The notes beneath the pieces were generated by a model. That model saw only the letters and a program-made list of their open reading frames with translations. It was not told the DNA's origin and made no database searches. This document shows positions 1-7,098 of a DNA stretch of 13,482 nt, piece by piece. The DNA lies in contig JAGCXJ010000150.1 of the NCBI GenBank assembly GCA_017961385.1, forward strand, positions 1-13,482. Reading direction: 5' to 3'. Made by a program: the position numbers and the translations under genes. The stretch's first letter is position 1, and the number at the start of each line of letters is the position of its first letter. This DNA comes from Lachnospiraceae bacterium. GTDB lineage: Bacteria; Bacillota; Clostridia; Lachnospirales; Lachnospiraceae.

Positions 1-273
1 GGATTCATGGAGGATTTCGCCGAGGATTATCCTAAGGTAACCGGGACAGCCAGAAAGATCCATACATATGAAGATACGCCTTTTGATACATCATACGAGA
101 CATATTTAAGAGGCGAGCTTTTGACATATTCACCAAAAACTCTTGAGCTGTACGGAAGATATGTCGTTGACCATGTCAATAAGGAGAACAATATAGCCAA
201 GGAGATAATGACCAATACGGCACTTTTATACGGATACAGATCACTTGAGGATCTTGAATCCAAACTTGACTAG
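1..273 (+). CDS. C-terminal end of an unidentified protein (5' partial)
   Basis: The frame is open from the first base (Gly-Phe before the first visible Met at base 7), and there is no room to see a ribosome binding site. I therefore read this as the tail of a longer gene that begins upstream of the window, although a start at base 7 cannot be excluded. About 88 residues are visible, ending in a charged, mostly helical-looking tail (LESKLD). There is no signal peptide, membrane segment or catalytic motif that I recognise. It lies 23 bases before the lipoprotein gene in the same orientation, so the two are probably co-transcribed. I do not assign a function. Confidence 0.55.
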   Translation, partial: GFMEDFAEDYPKVTGTARKIHTYEDTPFDTSYETYLRGELLTYSPKTLELYGRYVVDHVNKENNIAKEIMTNTALLYGYRSLEDLESKLD

Positions 274-296
274 AATTGATTTAAGGAATTATCTAA

Positions 297-1328
297 ATGA
301 GAAAAGTAAGAATACGTTTGATGTTATGCGCATGCTTGATCGCCGCGATCTTTTCGGGATGCGGATCGAAGCAGGCTGAAGCGGATGTTGAAGTGGTTCC
401 CGCAACGATATGCGTATATTCATACACTGATGAGTTTACAGACAGGCTGGAGTATGTTTTCAATGCTCATCCCGATCTCAGGGATAAGGTGGAACTTGTA
501 ACACTGACACCCGAGGAATACAAGAATACGATAGATACATGTCTTTTCACAGAAAACGAGGAACAGAACAAGGAAGAGATGACTCAGGAGTCAGGTGAAA
601 AGCCAAAGCCCAAATATCCGGATGTTTTCCTTGCAGATTATTCATATATAAGTGAATATCTGGATTCGGAAAAGATCCTTACACTTGAAGAGATCGGATT
701 TAGCGAGGATGATCTTTCACAGATGTATCCTTTTACCACAGACAGTGTAAAGGATGCTGAAGGAAAGGTAAGAGCGATCACATGGAAACTTGATCCGGTC
801 GCATTCGTATACAGAAAATCCATGGCAAGTCAGTATCTTGGAATGGAAGAAAGAAAAGATGTCCAGTCGTTTGTCAAGGATGAGCATACACTTGATGATA
901 CTCTTATAGCTATGAAGAGAAAATCCGGAAAGGATATACGAGTGCTTGACAGTGCATATGATTATGCATCAGACAAGGCCGCAAATACAGTCTTTGGCTT
1001 TTATGCCGACTGTGACTGGCTCACAAAGACTCTCACTACCGACAAAAGACTGTCGGCAGGTGACAAATGGGGAGTTTGTGACGGACCTTATGTGCGTGAT
1101 ATAACTTCTGGAGAGTGGCTTTTTGTCACAAAAGAATGCCAGAATGTTGAGCTGGCACATGAAGTGTTAAAGGCTCTGTGCTGCGAGGAGAATATCCTTA
1201 AGAACATCCAGGAGAACGAATCGGATTTTGTTAACAGCAAAAAGGTCATGTCTAATGCATTTCACAGCGGTAAGGGCAAGCTGGATGTTTTAGGTGGCGA
1301 GGATTATATAGAGGTATATGACAAGTAA
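297..1328 (+). CDS. Shortened extracellular solute-binding lipoprotein (SBP family 1-like)
   Basis: Predicted lipid-anchored, extracytoplasmic protein of 343 residues resembling the sugar-binding component of ABC importers. The N-terminus has basic residues, a hydrophobic stretch and a lipobox ending FSGC, with the lipidated Cys at residue 22. Family-like segments follow, including PDVFLADYSYI near residue 105, a KLDPVAFVYRKS stretch near 165 and GDKWGVCDGPYV near 258. Compared with the usual roughly 400-450 residues, the C-terminal lobe looks short. The stretch between about residues 210 and 235 passes quickly from LDSAYDY to VFGFYADCDW, where relatives normally have many more residues, and the aromatic-rich sugar-contact segment is altered. 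An acidic, low-complexity insert lies near residues 85-105. No permease or ATPase gene is next to it. Its last 11 bases overlap nth, suggesting translational coupling. It may be a sensor or a degenerate paralogue; the substrate is unknown. Confidence 0.75.
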   Translation: MRKVRIRLMLCACLIAAIFSGCGSKQAEADVEVVPATICVYSYTDEFTDRLEYVFNAHPDLRDKVELVTLTPEEYKNTIDTCLFTENEEQNKEEMTQESGEKPKPKYPDVFLADYSYISEYLDSEKILTLEEIGFSEDDLSQMYPFTTDSVKDAEGKVRAITWKLDPVAFVYRKSMASQYLGMEERKDVQSFVKDEHTLDDTLIAMKRKSGKDIRVLDSAYDYASDKAANTVFGFYADCDWLTKTLTTDKRLSAGDKWGVCDGPYVRDITSGEWLFVTKECQNVELAHEVLKALCCEENILKNIQENESDFVNSKKVMSNAFHSGKGKLDVLGGEDYIEVYDK

Positions 1329-1956
1329 GAAGGCAGAAGGCATACTTAATGCTCTCGATGAGGCATACGGAACTGAATACAGGTGCTATCTTGATCATGA
1401 CAGCGCGTGGCAGCTTCTTATCGCGACGATACTGAGTGCTCAGTGTACAGATGCCAGAGTCAATATCGTTACCAAGGATCTTTTTAAGAAGTATAAGACT
1501 GTAGAAGACTTTGCAAAGGCAGATTTAAAGGAGCTTGAGAATGATATAAGATCGACCGGATTTTATCATAACAAGGCAAAGAATATCATCGCATGCTGCC
1601 AGATGCTTGTCGATAGATTTTCCGGCCAGGTACCTTCAGACATAGAAAGCCTGACATCGCTTCCAGGAGTTGGAAGAAAGACGGCAAATGTCATCAGGGG
1701 AAATATCTATAATGAACCGAGCATCGTGGTAGATACTCATGTTAAACGTATCTCGAATCTTTTGGGACTTACAAAAGAGAGCGACCCTGTTAAGATCGAA
1801 TTTGATCTGATGAAAAAGCTTCCCAAGGATCACTGGATCATTTACAATATCCACATCATAAGACTAGGCAGAACTGTCTGCATAGCAAACCGTCCGCGAT
1901 GCGAGGAATGCATGTTAAGTAAATACTGTTCACATTATAAAACGAAGAGTCGGTAA
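1318..1956 (+). CDS. nth: Endonuclease III (base-excision repair DNA glycosylase/AP lyase)
   Basis: This enzyme removes oxidised pyrimidines from DNA and cleaves at the abasic site. The 212-residue length matches the family. Visible hallmarks are the early helix motif ILSAQCTDARVN (residues 38-49) and the helix-hairpin-helix LPGVGRKTANV (115-125) carrying the catalytic lysine K121. The catalytic aspartate D139 lies in VVDTHVKR, and the [4Fe-4S] cluster cysteines C188, C195, C198 and C204 have the canonical C-x6-C-x2-C-x5-C spacing. The commonly seen HGR before the cluster is LGR here. The ATG at 1318 lies inside the preceding lipoprotein gene (11-base overlap), with GAGG only 3 bases upstream and another purine-rich stretch further back, so expression is probably coupled. 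The stop codon sits in the loop of the downstream terminator hairpin. Confidence 0.96.
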   Translation: MTSKKAEGILNALDEAYGTEYRCYLDHDSAWQLLIATILSAQCTDARVNIVTKDLFKKYKTVEDFAKADLKELENDIRSTGFYHNKAKNIIACCQMLVDRFSGQVPSDIESLTSLPGVGRKTANVIRGNIYNEPSIVVDTHVKRISNLLGLTKESDPVKIEFDLMKKLPKDHWIIYNIHIIRLGRTVCIANRPRCEECMLSKYCSHYKTKSR

Positions 1957-1972
1957 AGACTCTTCGTTTTTT
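1939..1972. terminator. Bidirectional intrinsic terminator between convergent genes
   Basis: A perfect stem (AACGAAGAGTC at 1941-1951 with GACTCTTCGTT at 1958-1968, extendable by two A-T pairs) encloses a 6-base loop, followed by a T run at 1967-1972. On the opposite strand the same stem is followed by TTTT, so it can serve both nth (plus) and the GH120 gene (minus), whose stop codon begins only 7 bases beyond. The last nth codons form the left arm, and the nth TAA (1954-1956) lies in the loop. Confidence 0.9.
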
Positions 1973-1978
1973 GATCGA

Positions 1979-4003
1979 TCAGTATATGAATTCACAGTCT
2001 GTATCGGCCCATGGACCAGGGATCAGAGAAGATCCTCTTTTTATGCCGTTTATATCACAGTCAAATATGATATCGCTACCGTCGGGATTTTCAAATCTCT
2101 GCTCCGGTTCAAATGCCATGCCGAGCGTATCTGTATCTATGAGCTTGCAAATACTGTCGGGAAGGTACTTGCCGAGGTTTGTTTCAAGTTTCCATACGCC
2201 GTTGTTCTCTTTAAGATCAAGAACTATCTCGTGTTCTGTATCCTCGTAGTAATCCTTTTCAATATCGCAAGGCTTAGCACCGCCAAAGTATGCGTTTCCG
2301 CCTGTCCATACGGGAAGATGGATGTAATATCTGTCGCTTGGTTCGCATCCCATGCCGCAGTATCCTTCAAATTCCTTCTCCCACATCTCCTGTGTCATAT
2401 ATCCGCTGTAGGGGATCGTGCCTGCGATCATGTTGCCGTCATCCCATTCATCATCCTTAAATCCCTCGCCGAGCTTGAGCATGATCTCCCTTAGCTTTCT
2501 TTGAACGAAGATATTGTTGTAGAAACGCATGTCGCCGTGAAGGATAGTCATGAAGCCGACAACCTCTGTTCTGTGAGGCACATGATAAGGAGTATATCTG
2601 GGTGACTTTAGAGTTTTTGCTCCGTTGTCAACACCGCGTCCTACTGCCGTAAGAGATCCGGCTATGAGGTTATGGACCATCGCGACACCCTGCGTGGGAA
2701 GCTTGAGCGCTCTGTCTGAAAGAAGGATATTGTTATCAAGAAGTGTAGGACCGTGGCTCACTTCAATGAATATATCCTCTCCAAGACCGAGATTTGCAAG
2801 ATTTTCCTTTCTTAAAAGGTAGTCATAGGGCAGTGCATTGTCATGAAAGAGGTTGGCGCTTACCCTGGTGCCCTGTGCCTGCCAGTCAAGCCACAGACCT
2901 CTTGTGCAGTGATGGAAATGATTGTTTCTTATGATGACGTCTATTGCGGCATGCATCTTTATGCCGCCGATCTCTGCACCGGCAAGATTCTGTTTATTGT
3001 TTATGTGATGGATGTGGTTGTTCTCGATTATTGAGAAGACTCCACCAAGATGTCCCACTATGCCGGTCTGTCCGCAGTCATGGATGTTGTTGTTCCTGAT
3101 TATGTGAGAACCGATAGTCTCCTTGCTCCAGCCGTCTATCTGAGCCTGGCAGATGCAGTCACGCTCTGTCTGGGTCCCGTCCTTGTATTTCCAGTGAAGC
3201 CACTTGTTATCGTTGTATTCCTGCTTATACTTTCCGAGTGATATTCCGCTGCATTTGGATTCTGATATATCACAGTTTTCTATGATCCATCCCTTTGACC
3301 AGTGAGGGCCTACCATGCCTTCCTGATATGCTGTCGGAGGTGCCCACTGGGTCGCTGCCTTGCAGACGCTAAAGCCGTCAAGAGTGATGTATCCGACTCC
3401 TTCCTTTGAAGGATAGAAGCAGTTTTCTCTTACACTGATCTCGACAGTCGCTGTCTTAGGATCGATATCCTGGAAGTTTGCATAGATAAGAGTCTCGTTC
3501 TTTTCTTCGTCCTGTTCAGCGTACCACGTATAAACAGTAAAGTCCTTGTCCCATGATGAGAGATTTATCTTAGGAGATCTTACACCTTCAAGATCTGTCA
3601 CTTCATACATTGATTTTCCGTTTAAAAAGACATCACCGGTGTGAGCAGTGAAGTTTGCATCGAACCAGTCGCCCGATACCTTTGTTGTAAACGGGTTGTA
3701 GGAATTAAATATGGCGTTGTCAACTCTTGCAAGCCATACATGAGGTTCAACCTCTGTCCAGTCATCGACAAGTTCGGCTCCGGTTATTGTTGCAGCTAAT
3801 GGCTCTTTGGATCTGTATACGATCCTAGCATCTTCCCTTCCGGCGTTTTTCGGATCGACATATTCTCTGTATATGCCTTTTTCAACTATTATCTCATCCC
3901 CTGCGACTGCGATGTCTGCCGCTTCGGATATTGTCTTAAAGGGAGAAGATACTGATCCGTCTCCCGAAATATTTACTTTGCAATCCACAAAATATTTTGC
4001 CAT
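1979..4003 (-). CDS. GH120-type beta-xylosidase (parallel beta-helix glycoside hydrolase)
   Basis: Predicted cytoplasmic exo-enzyme of 674 residues that releases xylose from xylo-oligosaccharides. It resembles what I recall of Thermoanaerobacterium saccharolyticum XylC along its length: an N-terminal beta-helix start with FKTISEAADIAVAGDEIIV (residues 22-40), an inserted beta-sandwich region (about 85-205), then helix coils rich in RNNxIHDCG and ENNHIHHI repeats (300-365). The GH120 nucleophile matches D373 in WLDWQAQGTR, and the acid/base residue matches E414 in FIEVSHGP. The 40 residues between them include about 18 extra residues (roughly 391-408) relative to XylC as I remember it. There is no signal peptide, so substrates must be imported first. 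The start is supported by GGAGG six bases upstream of the ATG. It is transcribed alone, convergent with nth and divergent from the thioesterase gene. Strict substrate specificity is inferred from family membership. Confidence 0.92.
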   Translation of the reverse strand: MAKYFVDCKVNISGDGSVSSPFKTISEAADIAVAGDEIIVEKGIYREYVDPKNAGREDARIVYRSKEPLAATITGAELVDDWTEVEPHVWLARVDNAIFNSYNPFTTKVSGDWFDANFTAHTGDVFLNGKSMYEVTDLEGVRSPKINLSSWDKDFTVYTWYAEQDEEKNETLIYANFQDIDPKTATVEISVRENCFYPSKEGVGYITLDGFSVCKAATQWAPPTAYQEGMVGPHWSKGWIIENCDISESKCSGISLGKYKQEYNDNKWLHWKYKDGTQTERDCICQAQIDGWSKETIGSHIIRNNNIHDCGQTGIVGHLGGVFSIIENNHIHHINNKQNLAGAEIGGIKMHAAIDVIIRNNHFHHCTRGLWLDWQAQGTRVSANLFHDNALPYDYLLRKENLANLGLGEDIFIEVSHGPTLLDNNILLSDRALKLPTQGVAMVHNLIAGSLTAVGRGVDNGAKTLKSPRYTPYHVPHRTEVVGFMTILHGDMRFYNNIFVQRKLREIMLKLGEGFKDDEWDDGNMIAGTIPYSGYMTQEMWEKEFEGYCGMGCEPSDRYYIHLPVWTGGNAYFGGAKPCDIEKDYYEDTEHEIVLDLKENNGVWKLETNLGKYLPDSICKLIDTDTLGMAFEPEQRFENPDGSDIIFDCDINGIKRGSSLIPGPWADTDCEFIY

Positions 4004-4042
4004 TTCCTTCCTCCATACAGATGTAGTTTACAGTGCAAGAAA

Positions 4043-4051
4043 ATTATATCA
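4043..4051 (-). promoter_or_regulatory. Extended -10 promoter for the GH120 gene
   Basis: On the minus strand this reads TGATATAAT, a consensus -10 hexamer with the upstream TG of an extended -10 element. No good -35 hexamer is seen 16-18 bases further up, which is usual for extended -10 promoters. Transcription would start near 4036, giving a leader of about 33 bases with a strong GGAGG site. Confidence 0.6.
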
Positions 4052-4106
4052 CAGGCAAATAATCGTCTACTATGCTAAGAATATGCTTATTGTTTTCTTT
4101 TTTTGC

Positions 4107-4136
4107 TTGACATCGATATGGTTGATGAATTATATC
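4107..4136 (+). promoter_or_regulatory. Promoter for the thioesterase gene
   Basis: A perfect -35 TTGACA (4107-4112) is followed after 17-18 bases by TTATAT/TATATC (4130-4136). A T-rich tract (4091-4104) lies just upstream. Start of transcription near 4142 would leave almost no leader before an ATG at 4156, but a suitable one before the ATG at 4171. Confidence 0.55.
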
Positions 4137-4170
4137 GGATATATATAAAACAACGATGAAAGGCAATACT

Positions 4171-4575
4171 ATGGGAACGATAAAAGAAGCAAGAGAGATA
4201 TTTGCAAATGACAGATATGCTACTGTTCTATCCGGTGCATATATTGAACAGATAGGAGAAAACTATGCAAAATGCAGCATGAAGATAACCGAAGATCACA
4301 GGAATGCCTATGGCGGTATTATGGGAGGCTCCATATATACTCTGGCTGATTTTGCATTTGCTGTGGCATCGAACTTTGACAAGGAATATGCAACGGTGAG
4401 CGTGGTAGGACAGGCAAGCTTTATGTCAGCATCAAAGGGAAGTGTTCTTTATGCAGAGGCCAAGCTCTTAAAGGACGGTAAGAATACATGCTTCTATGAT
4501 GTTAAGATAACCGATGATCTTGATAAGCTCATCGCAGTCGTAAACTTCAGCGGGCAGCACGTGCCCAGAAAGTAA
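4171..4575 (+). CDS. PaaI-like hotdog-fold acyl-CoA thioesterase
   Basis: Predicted small cytoplasmic thioesterase of 134 residues, a typical length for the PaaI/YdiI-type hotdog family, which hydrolyses acyl- or aryl-CoA thioesters. The core signature NAYGGIMGGSIYTLADFAFAVASN (residues 45-68) carries the conserved Asn (N45) and the catalytic-helix Asp (D60). The family often has H/Q-G-G before the helix; here it is M-G-G (51-53). I chose the ATG at 4171 rather than the in-frame ATG at 4156. AAAGG lies 7 bases before 4171, whereas 4156 has no ribosome binding site and would lie within about 15 bases of the predicted transcription start. The membrane-protein gene begins 6 bases downstream, suggesting one operon. 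The substrate is unknown. Confidence 0.85.
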   Translation: MGTIKEAREIFANDRYATVLSGAYIEQIGENYAKCSMKITEDHRNAYGGIMGGSIYTLADFAFAVASNFDKEYATVSVVGQASFMSASKGSVLYAEAKLLKDGKNTCFYDVKITDDLDKLIAVVNFSGQHVPRK

Positions 4576-4581
4576 ATTTAT

Positions 4582-5460
4582 ATGAAAAGTACAAAAAAGA
4601 TCATCCTTTCGATATTCATAATGATGATAGCTTTTACGGCATTATCTTTTCCGTCGCGTGCAGATATCGGTCCCAAGCCCAGCATCAGCCTTGAGATAAG
4701 AAATGCACCGAAGGACTATTATGTCGGTCTGCTTGTCGATCATGAAGGATACATGAAAGAATTAAGACCTGATGAAAGTGATACAGATGGATCAAAGGCT
4801 TTTGAGATACTGACCGGATATGAAGAAAACGGATGGAGACTCTTTACTGATAATCCGGTAACAAGTGTTTATTATAAGTCAAATGCCGAGGATCGATATG
4901 ATTTTAATTACAGAGTCCCGTCTATATTTAAGGTAATAGTTGTTTCTTATGACGGACAGGTCTACGTGAGCAATGAGATAAAGAGGGAGAAATTCAACGC
5001 AGAGTGCACCTATGACATTGAAAGCGGAGAACTTAGGGAGAATGTTTTAGCCGGAGCGGGAAAGTATATCATGTTTGCATTGATCTGCTATCTGGCAACA
5101 ATAATCCTTGAAGGTGTGGCGCTTCTTATCTTCGGTCTGTTCAATAAAAAGAATATTCCCTGTTTTCTTATCGCAAATACGATCACACAGCTGTTTTTAA
5201 ATGCTGTCATTATCTATCTGCATTATCACGGCGGGCAGATCTTTTTGATATTTGTGGTTCCAGTAGCAGAGATACTCATTATGATCACTGAAGGACTCAT
5301 CTTCAGAAAACGACTGGTAAACAGAAATGATGAGGTAAATACGAAGAAAAACTTCTTGTTTGCGGTATTTGCCAACATATTCAGTATCGTAATGGGACTG
5401 ATGCTTTTTGTGCTGTTTTTTAAGATAGCGGCGTTTTTTGCAGGATTAATACTTGATTGA
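4582..5460 (+). CDS. Membrane protein with secreted N-terminal domain, function unknown
   Basis: I do not recognise this 292-residue protein. It opens with a clear signal sequence (basic MKSTKK, hydrophobic core, SRA-D at about residue 27) followed by the distinctive ADIGPKPS. An extracytoplasmic region of about 130 residues follows (28-158), rich in Tyr, Asp and Glu. Four hydrophobic segments then lie near residues 162-187, 192-214, 218-241 and 257-289, with a charged loop (FRKRLVNRNDEVNTKK) before the last. This gives a secreted sensor-like or binding domain tethered to a four-helix membrane domain. The start lies 6 bases after the thioesterase stop with only a weak purine-rich site, so translation may be coupled. 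No terminator is evident after it before uxaC. Confidence 0.7.
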   Translation: MKSTKKIILSIFIMMIAFTALSFPSRADIGPKPSISLEIRNAPKDYYVGLLVDHEGYMKELRPDESDTDGSKAFEILTGYEENGWRLFTDNPVTSVYYKSNAEDRYDFNYRVPSIFKVIVVSYDGQVYVSNEIKREKFNAECTYDIESGELRENVLAGAGKYIMFALICYLATIILEGVALLIFGLFNKKNIPCFLIANTITQLFLNAVIIYLHYHGGQIFLIFVVPVAEILIMITEGLIFRKRLVNRNDEVNTKKNFLFAVFANIFSIVMGLMLFVLFFKIAAFFAGLILD

Positions 5461-5482
5461 TCAACATGTATGCTAGTATACT
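5453..5482 (+). promoter_or_regulatory. Candidate uxaC promoter
   Basis: TTGATT (5453-5458) and TATACT (5477-5482) are separated by 18 bases. The -10 hexamer lies within the 10-base perfect palindrome TAGTATACTA, so a protein bound to that palindrome would block polymerase. The -35 overlaps the end of the preceding gene. Confidence 0.45.
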
Positions 5483-5498
5483 AATGGCATATACATGT
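5464..5498. promoter_or_regulatory. Nested palindromes upstream of uxaC (candidate operator)
   Basis: The perfect palindrome TAGTATACTA (5474-5483) is flanked by the inverted arms ACATGTAT (5464-5471) and ATACATGT (5491-5498). A GTATAC core is reminiscent of GntR/FadR-type operators, which often control uronate genes, but no regulator gene is visible in the window. The distal arm ends 4 bases before the uxaC ribosome binding site, so a hairpin in the mRNA is an alternative reading. Confidence 0.45.
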
Positions 5499-5516
5499 AA
5501 AAAGAGGTGACAGACT

Positions 5517-6932
5517 ATGAAAAAATTCATGGATGATGAATTCCTGTTAAATACAGAAACGGCTTGCAGGCTGTTTAATGACTATGCAAAAAATGCTCCG
5601 ATCATAGATTATCACTGTCATATAAATCCCAAGGAGATAGCTCAAAACAGACATTTTGAGAATATAACGCAGGTATGGCTCGGGGGAGATCATTACAAAT
5701 GGCGTTTCATGCGCTCATGCGGAATAGATGAAAAATATATAACCGGAGATGCTTCAGACAAAGAGAAATTCATGCAATGGGCACAGTGTCTTGGCAAAGC
5801 CATAGGCAACCCTTTATATCACTGGAGCCATCTTGAACTTCAAAGATACTTTGGATTTAACAAGCCGCTAAGCATAAAGACTGCCGAGGAGGCATGGAAT
5901 ACATGCAATGAAGTCCTTAGCAGACCTGACATGGGAGCAAAGGATATCATAAAGAAGTCAAACGTTACTCTGATCTGCACAACAGACGATCCGATAGATC
6001 CTCTAAATTATCATGAACAGATAAGCAATGATGAGACATTTGATGTAAAGGTCCTTCCTGCATGGCGTCCTGACAGAGCCATGAATATTGAAAAGCCGGA
6101 TTTTGCAGATTATATCAAAAAGCTTTCTGAAGTCAGTGCTGTTGATATAAAGAACTTCTCTGATCTTGTCAATGCATTGAGAGCAAGAATGGACTATTTT
6201 GCACTTAGAGGGTGTCTTGTATCAGACCATGGCCTTGAATATGTGATGTATGCACCCGCTTCTGATGAAGAAATAGAAAAGATATTCAGTAAGCGCATGA
6301 AGGGTGACCTTATCACACGCGAAGACGAGCTTAAGTATAAGTTTGCTTTCATGCAGGCTATGGCAGGCGAATACAGAGAAAGAAACTGGGTAATGCAGCT
6401 TCATTACGGCTGCAAGCGTGACAATAACAGGATACGTTTTAAAGATCTGGGTCCGGATACGGGATTTGACTGCATCAACGATCATACTCCCTCAGGCGAG
6501 CTGTCTGATTTTCTGAATGCGATCGAGGAAAAAGGAGGACTTCCAAAGACTATCCTCTACAGTCTCAATCCTTCGGATAATGCTGCGATAGGAACGATAC
6601 TCGGATGCTTCCAGGATTCAACAGCTGTTGCAAAGATACAGCAGGGAAGCGCATGGTGGTTCAACGATCATAAGAACGGAATGACAGATCAGCTTAAGTC
6701 ACTTGCTGCTCTCGGAAACCTCTCAGGCTTTGTAGGCATGCTTACAGATTCAAGATCATTCCTTTCATATACAAGACATGAGTATTTCAGACGCATACTC
6801 TGCAACATGTTTGGCGACATGGTTGAGAACGGAGAATTTGCGCCGGATTACGATATCCTGGGACAGATCGTCAAGGATATCTGTTACAACAACTGTGTGA
6901 ACTATTTTGGCTTTATGCTCAAACAGATATGA
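5517..6932 (+). CDS. uxaC: Uronate (glucuronate/galacturonate) isomerase
   Basis: This enzyme interconverts D-glucuronate with D-fructuronate and D-galacturonate with D-tagaturonate, the first cytoplasmic step of uronate catabolism after pectin or glucuronoxylan breakdown. The 471-residue length is usual for the family. The N-terminal metal-site motif is DYHCHINPKEIA (residues 31-42, H33 and H35). The protein carries family-typical stretches throughout: GGDHYKWRFMRSCGI near 56-70, CTTDDPIDPL near 155, VLPAWRPDR near 180, MQLHYGC near 293, and GSAWWFNDHKNGM followed by MLTDSRSFLSYTRHEYFRR in the C-terminal third. The start has AGAGGTG 7 bases upstream. The gene appears to be transcribed alone from a palindrome-overlapping promoter; the other uronate-pathway genes (uxuA, uxaB, kdgK) are not in the window. 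Confidence 0.95.
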   Translation: MKKFMDDEFLLNTETACRLFNDYAKNAPIIDYHCHINPKEIAQNRHFENITQVWLGGDHYKWRFMRSCGIDEKYITGDASDKEKFMQWAQCLGKAIGNPLYHWSHLELQRYFGFNKPLSIKTAEEAWNTCNEVLSRPDMGAKDIIKKSNVTLICTTDDPIDPLNYHEQISNDETFDVKVLPAWRPDRAMNIEKPDFADYIKKLSEVSAVDIKNFSDLVNALRARMDYFALRGCLVSDHGLEYVMYAPASDEEIEKIFSKRMKGDLITREDELKYKFAFMQAMAGEYRERNWVMQLHYGCKRDNNRIRFKDLGPDTGFDCINDHTPSGELSDFLNAIEEKGGLPKTILYSLNPSDNAAIGTILGCFQDSTAVAKIQQGSAWWFNDHKNGMTDQLKSLAALGNLSGFVGMLTDSRSFLSYTRHEYFRRILCNMFGDMVENGEFAPDYDILGQIVKDICYNNCVNYFGFMLKQI

Positions 6933-6938
6933 TAAGTG

Positions 6939-6967
6939 TTGACGTAAATGATTTCTTCTGATAGAAT
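6939..6967 (+). promoter_or_regulatory. Strong promoter of the leader ORF and five-gene operon
   Basis: TTGACG (6939-6944), a 17-base spacer and TAGAAT (6962-6967) each differ from consensus at one position. The promoter begins only 6 bases after the uxaC stop codon. Transcription would start near 6974, about 34 bases before the leader ATG. Confidence 0.75.
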
Positions 6968-7007
6968 GACACCGTAATAAATCTTAAAGAAAGCGAGGTA
7001 ATCATAG

Positions 7008-7073
7008 ATGCATGTATTAACAATTGAGATTGTAACTGAATATGGTATGAAGACCTCGGTTTATGATATCTGA
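7008..7073 (+). CDS. Putative 21-residue leader peptide
   Basis: This tiny ORF encodes MHVLTIEIVTEYGMKTSVYDI and ends in TGA. GCGAGG lies 9 bases before its ATG, and it sits just downstream of a good promoter and just upstream of an intrinsic terminator. Residues 3-10 are unusually rich in branched-chain residues and threonine (Val, Leu, Thr, Ile, Ile, Val, Thr). Its second half overlaps RNA segments that can pair either with its own ribosome binding site or with the terminator arm, which is the arrangement expected of a regulatory leader ORF rather than a functional protein. That it is translated is an inference. Confidence 0.55.
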   Translation: MHVLTIEIVTEYGMKTSVYDI

Positions 7074-7098
7074 TATTTTTAAAAATATTGATCATTTG

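Noticed and set aside
121..273. Possible recombinase-like core-binding segment (SPKTLELYGRYV) in the first partial protein
   Set aside because: The resemblance is a short generic helix at the protein's C-terminal end, and no catalytic domain follows before the stop codon.
2231..3241. Several open frames of 63-87 codons on the plus strand inside the GH120 gene
   Set aside because: They lie antisense to a continuous, clearly homologous 674-residue coding frame, have no ribosome binding sites and show no recognisable domains.
4156..4170. Five extra N-terminal codons (MKGNT) for the thioesterase
   Set aside because: No ribosome binding site precedes 4156, and it would lie only about 15 bases from the predicted transcription start. 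AAAGG is correctly spaced for the ATG at 4171.
7073..7088. Palindrome ATATTTTTAAAAATAT considered as a protein operator
   Set aside because: It is a pure A/T run lying inside the antiterminator loop region and can arise easily in AT-rich intergenic DNA; an RNA structural role is simpler.
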